The notes under the pieces: generated by a model | The model's input: only the letters and a program-made list of their open reading frames with translations | Databases searched by the model: none | What the model was told of the DNA's origin: nothing | Translations under genes and position numbers: made by a program | Shown: one piece after another, positions 17,717-25,390 of the stretch | Layout of the letters: each line of letters begins with the position of its first letter | Position numbering within the stretch: the stretch's first letter is position 1 | Origin: CAZWKQ01 sp964634005 | GTDB lineage: Bacteria > Bacteroidota > Bacteroidia > Bacteroidales > JACABE01 | Direction of reading: 5' to 3' | DNA length: 64,000 nt | Assembly: GCA_964634005.1 (NCBI GenBank) | Contig: CAZWKQ010000003.1 | Location: forward strand, 62,001-126,000

Positions 17717-19684
17717 TTATTTAGATTTTATCACAAAAACAGTTCTGCGGTTTTTAGCACGGTTTTCTTCGCTCGTATTAGGCACTAAAGGCTTACTTTC
17801 TCCGTATCCTTTGTAGCTCAATCTTGCCGGGATTATTCCATTTTCGATTAAGTATTCATATACAGAACGGGCTCTGTTATCTGATAAAATCAAATTGTCC
17901 TTATCATTTCCGACATCATCGGTATGTCCTTGAATTTCAACTTTTACATGAGGATTTTCTATTAGAAATTCAATAAATCCGTCAATTATTGACTTTGATT
18001 CTGGAGTTAGCGTTGAAGAATTCGTGGCAAAATTGATGTCTTTTAACTGATATGAAGCTCCTACTTCAATTGGTTTAATCTGAATATCGAGTTTAACGGG
18101 ATGTTCTAAAACAGGATCTTTGGCAGACAAGTATTTCGATTCATAAGCATAATCTTCTTTCTTTATTGTCAAAAGATAATCATTTTTTAAAGGGACAACA
18201 GCCACATATTTTCCTGTATTTTCATCAATAGGAATTTCCGAAATGCTTTTGGTTCTAAGGTTCTTTAATTCTATTTTGGCTTTTACAGGCATATTTGATT
18301 TTTCATCCTTAACTTCTCCTTTAATGAATAGCACTTTTTGAGGTCGGGCTTCTTCGTATAAATCGAAATAAAAGATATCCCAGCCTCCAACACCTTTGAG
18401 TTTATTTGATGCGAAATAACCGTATTTTCCGTCGGTGCTGACAAAAAAACCCGCATCATCGTATATCGAATTTATAGGATAGCCGATATTTTTAGGTTCT
18501 TTCCATTTGTATTCTTCGCCAAGTCTTATGTAAAATATATCATATCCGCCAAGTCCCATCCATCCGTCAGAGGCAAAATACAAAGTCTGACTGTCGCTGT
18601 GGATGAAAGGAGTTTTTTCGTTTCCTGCCGTATTTATTGAAGGACCTAAATTTACAGGTGCCGACCATTCACCATTGGCATCTTTGGTTGTTTTATATAT
18701 ATCGTATCCTCCGTATCCACCCGGTCTGTCGCTTACAAAATAAATTGTTTTCCCATCCGACGATATTGAAGGCTGAGACTCCCATGTTTTTGGAGAATTT
18801 ACATTTTTGCTTAAATTTTTTATTTTACTCCATTGGTTATTGCCCAAGTTTTCAGAGTAATATAAATCACAATTGTAATAGTTGTTTTCATTATACTTGC
18901 AAATAGTGTATATAAGGAGTTTGTTATCAATGGTTAATGTAGCTCCGCCTTCATTATCGTTTATATTGAAAGGTTCGGGCATTTCTTCGCCTTCGGAAAA
19001 AACACCGTTTTTTCGTTCGCTTTCCATAAATTTTTCTTTGTATTTCTTATCGGAACTACTCCATGCTGTTTTTTGCTGTGGCAATTCGGTTCTCCTTGTA
19101 AAATAACAATATTCGTCATCAGGAGTAATTATTGGTAAATATTCATCCAATTGTGTACTAACGCCCTCTAATGGTTTAGGATTGAATGGAACGGGATTTT
19201 TAAACATTCTCGTATAAAACTCCGAATATTTAAGCATCTTGTCTGCTCTTTCGTAGTCTTTATCCGATTTTATTTTATCTACATCTTCAAGAAACTTTTT
19301 AAGGTAAATAGCAGCACTGTCGTATTTTTCGGAACCGTAATAAATATCTCCTAAATAGTAATATGCGTAAATATCATAATCGGGGCATAATTCAACGGCT
19401 TGTTTAAAATACATTTTTGCTGCTTTTAAATTTTTTTCCGCTTTTTTTATGCTTATAGTACCAAGCAAGTAATACGGTTCAGCATACTCAGGCTCAATTT
19501 CAATAATATCTCTTAAAATTTTAATAGCTTCATTGTATCTGTATGAGCTGTATTCGTCAATGGCTTTCTCGAACAGTTTTTTAGCTTTTTTATTGTCGGT
19601 TTTGGCACAATCAGGTATTTCCTGTGCTTTTATGTTTATCGAAACTATTGATAATAATGTAAAAAGAAAATAGATAATTTTCAC
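17717..19684 (-). CDS. PorE-like OmpA-family protein (TPR, PD40 propeller, regulatory-like and OmpA domains)
   Basis: 655 residues. A signal peptide (about 1-21) is followed by TPR helices (about 35-135, KKLFEKAIDEYSSYRYNEA and following). Next come five PD40/WD40-like beta-propeller blades (about 180-430, for example ISSDGKTIYFVSDRPGGYGG and SDGWMGLGGYDIFYI), a carboxypeptidase-regulatory-like beta sandwich (about 445-530), and a C-terminal OmpA peptidoglycan-binding domain (about 545-655) with VEIQGHTDDVGNDKDN and NRARSVYEYL. This order equals that described for Porphyromonas gingivalis PorE, a T9SS component that ties the machine to peptidoglycan. A clear lipobox is not seen, unlike PorE. 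Many Bacteroidota have several such paralogues, often beside PKD surface proteins as here, so it may serve that protein specifically. Confidence 0.85.
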   Translation of the reverse strand: MKIIYFLFTLLSIVSINIKAQEIPDCAKTDNKKAKKLFEKAIDEYSSYRYNEAIKILRDIIEIEPEYAEPYYLLGTISIKKAEKNLKAAKMYFKQAVELCPDYDIYAYYYLGDIYYGSEKYDSAAIYLKKFLEDVDKIKSDKDYERADKMLKYSEFYTRMFKNPVPFNPKPLEGVSTQLDEYLPIITPDDEYCYFTRRTELPQQKTAWSSSDKKYKEKFMESERKNGVFSEGEEMPEPFNINDNEGGATLTIDNKLLIYTICKYNENNYYNCDLYYSENLGNNQWSKIKNLSKNVNSPKTWESQPSISSDGKTIYFVSDRPGGYGGYDIYKTTKDANGEWSAPVNLGPSINTAGNEKTPFIHSDSQTLYFASDGWMGLGGYDIFYIRLGEEYKWKEPKNIGYPINSIYDDAGFFVSTDGKYGYFASNKLKGVGGWDIFYFDLYEEARPQKVLFIKGEVKDEKSNMPVKAKIELKNLRTKSISEIPIDENTGKYVAVVPLKNDYLLTIKKEDYAYESKYLSAKDPVLEHPVKLDIQIKPIEVGASYQLKDINFATNSSTLTPESKSIIDGFIEFLIENPHVKVEIQGHTDDVGNDKDNLILSDNRARSVYEYLIENGIIPARLSYKGYGESKPLVPNTSEENRAKNRRTVFVIKSK

Positions 19685-19909
19685 ACTAAGAATATTTATT
19701 AATGGTACAAATATCGTAATTCTATATTAACGGCAAAGGTCTTTAAACATTATTTTTTTACCTTTTAATTTCAAAAAAAATTAAATCTTCGTTTAAATAA
19801 AAAGGCGTTTATCATTAATGCAATACAACTGTAATATGTTATAAATGGAATAAATTACAAGTAAACATTTCGTTATGTTTTTTTGATAAAAAGGAAATAA
19901 AAAAAATGC

Positions 19910-19917
19910 TACTTTTG
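19910..19917 (+). promoter_or_regulatory. Bacteroidota -7 promoter element for the transketolase operon (TACTTTTG)
   Basis: TACTTTTG fits TAnnTTTG and ends 17 bases before the transketolase ATG. A TTTG at 19882-19885 is present upstream but about 24 bases away, longer than the usual 19-20. Confidence 0.4.
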
Positions 19918-19934
19918 CAGAAAAACTTTAAATA

Positions 19935-20780
19935 ATGCCAAATATCGAACAATTAAAAGCAATTACAACTCAGGTCAGAAGAGATTCTTTACGCATGATA
20001 CACGCAGTAAATTCGGGACACCCCGGTGCTGCGCTTGGATGTGCCGATTATATGGTTGCCCTGTATTTCGAAATTATGAAAGTCATTCCTGAGCAGTTCA
20101 ACATGGATGGCAACAATGAAGATATTTTCTTTTTGTCCAACGGTCATTTATCGGCTTTGTTTTACAGTGTTTTGGCACGTAGAGGGTATTTCCCGATAAG
20201 TGAACTAAGTACATTCAGAAAAATTAATTCACGATTACAGGGTCATCCTACTACACACGAAGGCCTACCGGGGGTAAGAGTTGCAAGTGGTTCTTTAGGA
20301 CAAGGCCTTTCTGTGGCTATTGGAGCAGCATTATCGAAAAAACTCAATAACGACAGTAGTAATGTTTATGTATTGATGGGAGATGGCGAATTACAGGAAG
20401 GACAAATTTGGGAAGCAGCCATGTTTGCAGCCGCAAAAAAAGTCGATAACATTATAGCAACTGTCGATTATAACGGACAACAAATAGACGGTCCCGTTGA
20501 AAAGGTCCTATCTCTTGGAAATCTTAAAGCTAAATGGGAGGCCTTTGGTTGGAATGTTGTTGAGGCTCATGGAAATGATATGTCAGAAATCATAGAAAAG
20601 TTGAGATTTGCCAAATCTCTTACCGGACAAGAAAAACCGGTAATTATTCTTATGAAAACAGAAATGGGTTTTGGGGTTGATTTTATGACAGGAACTCACA
20701 AATGGCACGGTAGTGCTCCAAATGATGAGCAACTTAAAAATGCTCTTTCACAATTACCCGAAACATTAGGTGATTTTTAA
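19935..20780 (+). CDS. transketolase, N-terminal (thiamine diphosphate-binding) subunit
   Basis: 281 residues, corresponding to the first third of a full transketolase. The substrate-channel motif GHPGAALGCADYMVALYFE is at about residue 29. GHPTTHEGLPGVRVASGSLG follows near 111, and the ThDP/Mg2+ motif GDGELQEGQIWEAAMFAAAK is at about 146. The enzyme moves two-carbon ketol units in the non-oxidative pentose phosphate pathway. Split transketolases of this kind are encoded as two neighbouring genes. Here the partner subunit lies at 22203, beyond an inserted VWA gene. It starts the operon behind a -7 element. Confidence 0.95.
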   Translation: MPNIEQLKAITTQVRRDSLRMIHAVNSGHPGAALGCADYMVALYFEIMKVIPEQFNMDGNNEDIFFLSNGHLSALFYSVLARRGYFPISELSTFRKINSRLQGHPTTHEGLPGVRVASGSLGQGLSVAIGAALSKKLNNDSSNVYVLMGDGELQEGQIWEAAMFAAAKKVDNIIATVDYNGQQIDGPVEKVLSLGNLKAKWEAFGWNVVEAHGNDMSEIIEKLRFAKSLTGQEKPVIILMKTEMGFGVDFMTGTHKWHGSAPNDEQLKNALSQLPETLGDF

Positions 20781-20794
20781 TCAAAATATTTAAG

Positions 20795-22198
20795 GTGAAT
20801 ACTTTAAAAAAAATATTATTTTTTTTAATTCTATTAACGCAGACTTATCTGGTTTTCTCTCAAAATAAGAAAGAGAAAGAAGAAGAAGTACCGCCTTTGA
20901 CGCGTATCCTTTTTATTTTTGATGCTTCCCAAAGTATGTATGGCAGATGGCAAAGTGATACAAAAATAAATATCGCTCAAAAACTATTGTCCAATATGTT
21001 GGACAGCCTTAAAGATACCCCAAATCTTGAAATGGCATTCAGAGTTTACGGACATCAAAAAAATTTTCCGCCTCAGGATTGCAATGACACAAAGCTTGAA
21101 GTACCATTTGCAAAAGGGAATTCAAAAAAAATTGAACATAAATTAAAATCACTTGTTCCTCGCGGAACTACACCAATAGCATTTGCTCTTGAGAAAGCTG
21201 CCGATGATTTTCCCCCGTGCAAAGAAAAATGTCGAAATATTGTTATTCTCATAACTGATGGTCTTGAAGAATGCGGAGGCGATCCATGTGCTGTTTCTCA
21301 ACTTCTTCAGAAAAAAGGAATTATACTTAAGCCATTCATTATCGGAATAGGAAAAAATTTCAAAGAAAGTTTCGATTGTGTCGGAAACTATTTTGACGCC
21401 GCAAGCGAAATGGAATTTAATAAAGCTCTTAATGTAGTTATTTCTCAGGCCTTAAATTCAACTACAGCTCAGGTAAATTTGCTTGATGAAACGGGCAAAC
21501 CCACCGAAACTAATGTTAATATGACTTTTTACGATAGTTTTTCGGGATTAATAAAATATAATTTTATTCATACCATTAATAGCAGAGGTGTCCCCGATAC
21601 TATTGTCATTGACCCGCTTATAAATTATAATCTTGTTGTTCATACCATTCCGCCTGTTACAAAAGAAGGTATTGTGCTTACACCAGGCAAACACTCAATA
21701 ATTGCGTTAGATGCTCCTCAGGGCTATCTTAAAATAAAAACAATGGGAAGCAGCACTTTCGGCGTTAAAAATTTTCAGGCAATAATCAGGAAAAAAGGCA
21801 GTAGCGAAACGCTAAATTTACATTATTTCAATCAAACCGAAAAATACATTGTAGGAAGCTACGATATTGAAGTACTTTGTTTGCCGCGACTTATAATAAA
21901 AGACGTTGAGGTAAAACAAAGTACAACTACCACAGTTGAAATTCCTGTTCCCGGAATAGCTGTTATTAATAAAGTTGTTGATGGGTATGGGAGTTTGTAC
22001 GTTATTGAAGACAATAAAATGAAGTGGATTTATAATTTTAACGATAATATTACAATAGAATCGCTTGTACTTCAGCCCGGAACTTACCGAGCTGTTTACA
22101 GAGGTAAAATGTCAACGAAAAGTATAAGTACTATTGATAAAGAATTTAAAATCGAATCAGGTACAACAACCTCAATAAATTTATATAGAAATCAATAA
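20795..22198 (+). CDS. exported von Willebrand factor A domain protein
   Basis: 467 residues, starting at a GTG 14 bases after the transketolase N-subunit stop. A signal peptide (about 1-22, ending YLVFSQ) is followed by a charged linker. A VWA domain (about residues 37-215) has the MIDAS motif DASQS in IFDASQSMYG, then PRGTTPIAFAL and IVILITDGLEECGGDPC, which resembles Mg2+-binding VWA folds. The C-terminal half (about 225-467) looks like repeated beta-sandwich or PEGA-like modules (PGIAVINKVVDGYGSLYVIE, LQPGTYRAVYRG). Many cysteines (DCND, CKEKC, CGGDPC, FDCVG) suggest disulfides outside the cytoplasm. It shares an operon with both transketolase subunits, with only 4 bases before the second. 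No functional link to transketolase is known to me. Confidence 0.85.
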   Translation: MNTLKKILFFLILLTQTYLVFSQNKKEKEEEVPPLTRILFIFDASQSMYGRWQSDTKINIAQKLLSNMLDSLKDTPNLEMAFRVYGHQKNFPPQDCNDTKLEVPFAKGNSKKIEHKLKSLVPRGTTPIAFALEKAADDFPPCKEKCRNIVILITDGLEECGGDPCAVSQLLQKKGIILKPFIIGIGKNFKESFDCVGNYFDAASEMEFNKALNVVISQALNSTTAQVNLLDETGKPTETNVNMTFYDSFSGLIKYNFIHTINSRGVPDTIVIDPLINYNLVVHTIPPVTKEGIVLTPGKHSIIALDAPQGYLKIKTMGSSTFGVKNFQAIIRKKGSSETLNLHYFNQTEKYIVGSYDIEVLCLPRLIIKDVEVKQSTTTTVEIPVPGIAVINKVVDGYGSLYVIEDNKMKWIYNFNDNITIESLVLQPGTYRAVYRGKMSTKSISTIDKEFKIESGTTTSINLYRNQ

Positions 22199-22202
22199 AA
22201 AA

Positions 22203-23156
22203 ATGAGAAAAAAATATATAAACACAGGGTCGAATGATACACGATCGGGATTTGGTGAAGGATTGCTCGAAGCAGGTCGAAGAAACAATAATGTAGTTGC
22301 ACTATGTGCCGACTTGATTGGCTCGCTTAAAATGGATGCTTTTATAAAAGAATTTCCCGATAGATTTTTTCAGACAGGAATTGCCGAAGCCAATATGATG
22401 GGAATTGCTGCAGGACTTACAATCGGAGGGAAGATCCCTTTTGCAGGAACTTTCGCAAATTTTGCTACCGGAAGAGTGTATGACCAAATTAGGCAATCTA
22501 TAGCATATTCGGGCAAAAACGTTAAAATTTGCGCCTCACATGCCGGACTTACTTTGGGAGAAGATGGGGCTACTCATCAAATACTCGAAGATATTGGTCT
22601 TATGAAAATGCTTCCAGGAATGACCGTTATTAATCCTTGCGATTTCAATCAAACAAAAGCTGCTACTATTGCTATAGCAGATTATCAAGGTCCTGTTTAC
22701 CTGAGGTTCGGAAGGCCAAAAGTGCCAAATTTTACTCCTGCCGATCAGGTTTTCGAAATAGGTAAGGCTTTAATGCTTAACGAAGGTACTGATGTCAGTA
22801 TTTTTGCTACCGGTCATTTAGTTTGGCATGCAATTGAAGCAGGCGAAATTCTTTTTGAGAAAGGAATCTCCGCAGAAATAATAAATATTCATACTATTAA
22901 ACCGCTCGATAACGAGGCTATTTTGAAATCTGTTGCAAAAACAAGAAAAGTTGTAACTGCCGAAGAGCATCAACGAAATGGTGGTTTAGGTGATAGTATT
23001 GCTCAATTGTTAGCATTAACGATGCCTACACCAATGGAAATAATTGCAGTTAATGATAAATTCGGTGAAAGCGGCACCCCGGAACAACTAATGGATAAAT
23101 ATGGTCTAAATACGAACGCTATAGTTCAGGCTGCACTGAAAGTTATTGAGCGATAG
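22203..23156 (+). CDS. transketolase, C-terminal (pyrimidine-binding and C-domain) subunit
   Basis: 317 residues matching the Pyr and C-terminal domains of transketolase. The Pyr domain contains RFFQTGIAEANMMGIAAGL, whose glutamate activates the thiamine cofactor, then GKIPFAGTFANFATGRVYDQ and ASHAGLTLGEDGATHQILED. The C-domain starts near residue 185 (ADQVFEIGKALMLNEGTDVS) and includes VVTAEEHQRNGGLGDSIAQL. It needs the N-subunit at 19935 to form an active site. It is third in the operon behind the VWA gene and 9 bases before an MFS permease gene. Related 1-deoxyxylulose-5-phosphate synthases are much longer single chains, so that alternative is rejected. Confidence 0.95.
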   Translation: MRKKYINTGSNDTRSGFGEGLLEAGRRNNNVVALCADLIGSLKMDAFIKEFPDRFFQTGIAEANMMGIAAGLTIGGKIPFAGTFANFATGRVYDQIRQSIAYSGKNVKICASHAGLTLGEDGATHQILEDIGLMKMLPGMTVINPCDFNQTKAATIAIADYQGPVYLRFGRPKVPNFTPADQVFEIGKALMLNEGTDVSIFATGHLVWHAIEAGEILFEKGISAEIINIHTIKPLDNEAILKSVAKTRKVVTAEEHQRNGGLGDSIAQLLALTMPTPMEIIAVNDKFGESGTPEQLMDKYGLNTNAIVQAALKVIER

Positions 23157-23165
23157 TATCATTAT

Positions 23166-24467
23166 ATGAGAGTATTTCAGCTCTCTTTAACGGAGAATGA
23201 GAAGAGGACTTTCCGAATACATATTTGGTATTCGGTAATTGAAGGTATTATTCTTGGAATATTAGCATTAAACGAGTTTGTTTTCATCAAAAGTCTTAAT
23301 GGCAATAACTATCAGTTAGGTCTATTATTCCAATTCAGCGTTGTGCTTTATGTTTTTTTAATTTTTTTAAACGAATTTCTTAAACGGTTTAAAAATAAGA
23401 AATTATTACTTCGTTTTACTGCAGTATTCACACGTTTACCATTATTGCTACTTATTTTTTTCCCAAAAACACCGCAGGAAATTGCTGCACATCCTTATTT
23501 CCACTACGTATTTCTGGCAATTTTTTTTATATATTATCTTGCAATGCCTATTATCTTCCCTAATATTAATCTATTTCTAAAAAATTCATACAGAAACGAA
23601 TATTTTGGGCAATTATACGGATGGGCAACAACACTCAATAAAATTGTAATTCTGATTGTAACTTTTTTATATGGTATTTTGCTCGACTATGATAATTTTG
23701 CTTTTACTTATATTTACCCTTTTGTAGGGTTACTCGGAATAATATCCGTTTTTTTATTTTCATTAATTGATTATAAACCCGGTGAAAATGACTTTACTCC
23801 ATCCGAATCATTTTTAAATTCTATTAAACGCTCTTTTAAGAGTATGGTGAAAATTTTATCAAACAACAAACCATACCTTCATTTTGAAATTGGATTTATG
23901 TTTTACGGATTTGCTTTCATGATATCCGTTACTGTCATAACAATTTATTTTGATAAAGCCCTACATTTGAATTATTCAAGTGTGGCATTTTATAGAAATT
24001 TTTATAATATAGTAGCTATATTGCTGCTTCCTTTTTTCGGAAAGCTTATAGGTAAAATCGATCCAAGAAAGTTTGCCGTAATTACATTTTCTTCCATTTT
24101 GCTGTTCATATTCTCTCTCTCATTAACCGAATTTTTTCCTCAAAATTTCCAAATATTCGGAATAACTGTTTACTATACAATGATTCCTTATTTGATTTTT
24201 CACAGTGTATTTGCTGCTACAATGTCTTTATTATGGAGCATAGGCTCAGCATATTTCTGTAATAAAGAATTAGCCGGTGATTATCAGTCGGTTCATTTGT
24301 CGCTAACTGGATTGAGGGCTTTATTTGCCCCTACATCAGGTGTAATTATATATGAACTATTCGGTTTTTTCACCACTTTTATGTTGGCAATCACTGCTTT
24401 GGCTATTGCTATTGGCTTAATGTTGTGGTCGCAACAAAAAAATAAATTATTGAACCAAAACCATTGA
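23166..24467 (+). CDS. MFS-type membrane transporter
   Basis: 433 residues with about 12 predicted membrane helices, a cytoplasmic N-terminus (MRVFQLSLTENEKRTFRIHI) and a short charged loop near residue 205 between the two six-helix halves (DYKPGENDFTPSESFLNSIK). The overall layout and a weakly kept loop (FFGKLIGKIDPRKFAVITFS, similar to the G-x-L-a-D-r-x-G-r-r-x-x loop 8-9) indicate the major facilitator superfamily. The substrate is not predictable from what I can see. It is closely linked to the transketolase operon (9-base gap), so it is probably co-transcribed. Confidence 0.8.
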   Translation: MRVFQLSLTENEKRTFRIHIWYSVIEGIILGILALNEFVFIKSLNGNNYQLGLLFQFSVVLYVFLIFLNEFLKRFKNKKLLLRFTAVFTRLPLLLLIFFPKTPQEIAAHPYFHYVFLAIFFIYYLAMPIIFPNINLFLKNSYRNEYFGQLYGWATTLNKIVILIVTFLYGILLDYDNFAFTYIYPFVGLLGIISVFLFSLIDYKPGENDFTPSESFLNSIKRSFKSMVKILSNNKPYLHFEIGFMFYGFAFMISVTVITIYFDKALHLNYSSVAFYRNFYNIVAILLLPFFGKLIGKIDPRKFAVITFSSILLFIFSLSLTEFFPQNFQIFGITVYYTMIPYLIFHSVFAATMSLLWSIGSAYFCNKELAGDYQSVHLSLTGLRALFAPTSGVIIYELFGFFTTFMLAITALAIAIGLMLWSQQKNKLLNQNH

Positions 24468-24469
24468 AA

Positions 24470-24500
24470 TTTGTTAATTATTAAGAAATATTTAACTTTG
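24470..24500 (+). promoter_or_regulatory. promoter of the aminotransferase gene (TTTG - 19 bp - TAACTTTG)
   Basis: TTTG at 24470-24473 and TAACTTTG at 24493-24500 are spaced by 19 bases, as in the Bacteroidota housekeeping consensus. The -7 box ends 31 bases before the ATG at 24532. Confidence 0.6.
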
Positions 24501-24531
24501 TAGATTATTAAATCCCTTACATTTTTGCTAT

Positions 24532-25362
24532 ATGATTAACGAAATACAACATAATGTTTTAATCAAAAATAGTCAGCTCGAAAACGTAGGTGGTTTTAAA
24601 TTTCCTGAATTTTCAGAAAAAAAAATTATTATTTACGAAGTTGTCAGGATAATAAACAAAGTTCCTTTATTTATTGAAGACCATTTAGACCGATTACACA
24701 AATCGGCAAGACTTGAAAATTGTAAGATCTTAGTTAGCGATTTGGAAATTATAAACTCTTTAAAACAACTTGCTAAGGAAAATCAGGTTGAAAACGGAAA
24801 TGTAAAAATTGAAATACATTTCTCAAACGGTTCTCAGTTATTATTTTTAGCATATTTTATAAAACACTATTATCCATCTCCTTTTCAGTACGAAAACGGA
24901 ATTAATGTATTGCTTTATAGCAACGAAAGAAAGAACCCGAATGCAAAAATTTTTAATTTGCAGTATAAAAAAAGCATAGAAGCCATTATTTCAGAAAATA
25001 TGGTTTATGAGGTTTTACTGATTAATAAAAAGGGCTATATAACAGAAGGAAGCAAATCAAATGTTTTTTTTATTAAGGAAAACATACTTTACACTGCCCC
25101 TGCTAATTATGTGCTTCCCGGCATTACAAGAAATTACGTTATAAATATTGCTGAAAAATTATCTGTCAGCGTAAAAGAAGAATGTGTCCATATAAAAAAT
25201 ATTGATGAATTTGAATCTGCTTTTATTACCGGTACATCTCCCAAAGTACTCCCTATAGAAAAAATAAACGGAAAAAATTTCAATGTAAATAACATTCTTC
25301 TAAGGGAAATAATGGTAGCATATAACCATGAAATTGAAAGTTATATTTACAGCAGATTATAA
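24532..25362 (+). CDS. class IV PLP-dependent aminotransferase (branched-chain aminotransferase / aminodeoxychorismate lyase family)
   Basis: 276 residues with the fold-type IV signature. An arginine-containing start of strand 2 (HLDRLHKSARL) comes near residue 64. The PLP lysine is in the IFNLQYKKSIEAI region (about 150). The cofactor-binding glutamate is in LLINKKGYITEGSKSNVFFI (about 168-185). The phosphate-binding ILYTAPANYVLPGITRNYV comes next and a FESAFITGTSPKVLPIEKI end follows. These enzymes act on branched-chain amino acids, D-amino acids or aminodeoxychorismate. I cannot separate these from sequence alone. The gene has its own promoter and lies 28 bases before the AsmA-like gene. 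Confidence 0.85.
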   Translation: MINEIQHNVLIKNSQLENVGGFKFPEFSEKKIIIYEVVRIINKVPLFIEDHLDRLHKSARLENCKILVSDLEIINSLKQLAKENQVENGNVKIEIHFSNGSQLLFLAYFIKHYYPSPFQYENGINVLLYSNERKNPNAKIFNLQYKKSIEAIISENMVYEVLLINKKGYITEGSKSNVFFIKENILYTAPANYVLPGITRNYVINIAEKLSVSVKEECVHIKNIDEFESAFITGTSPKVLPIEKINGKNFNVNNILLREIMVAYNHEIESYIYSRL

Positions 25363-25390
25363 AAAAGTTTAACTATAATAGTTTAAAATT

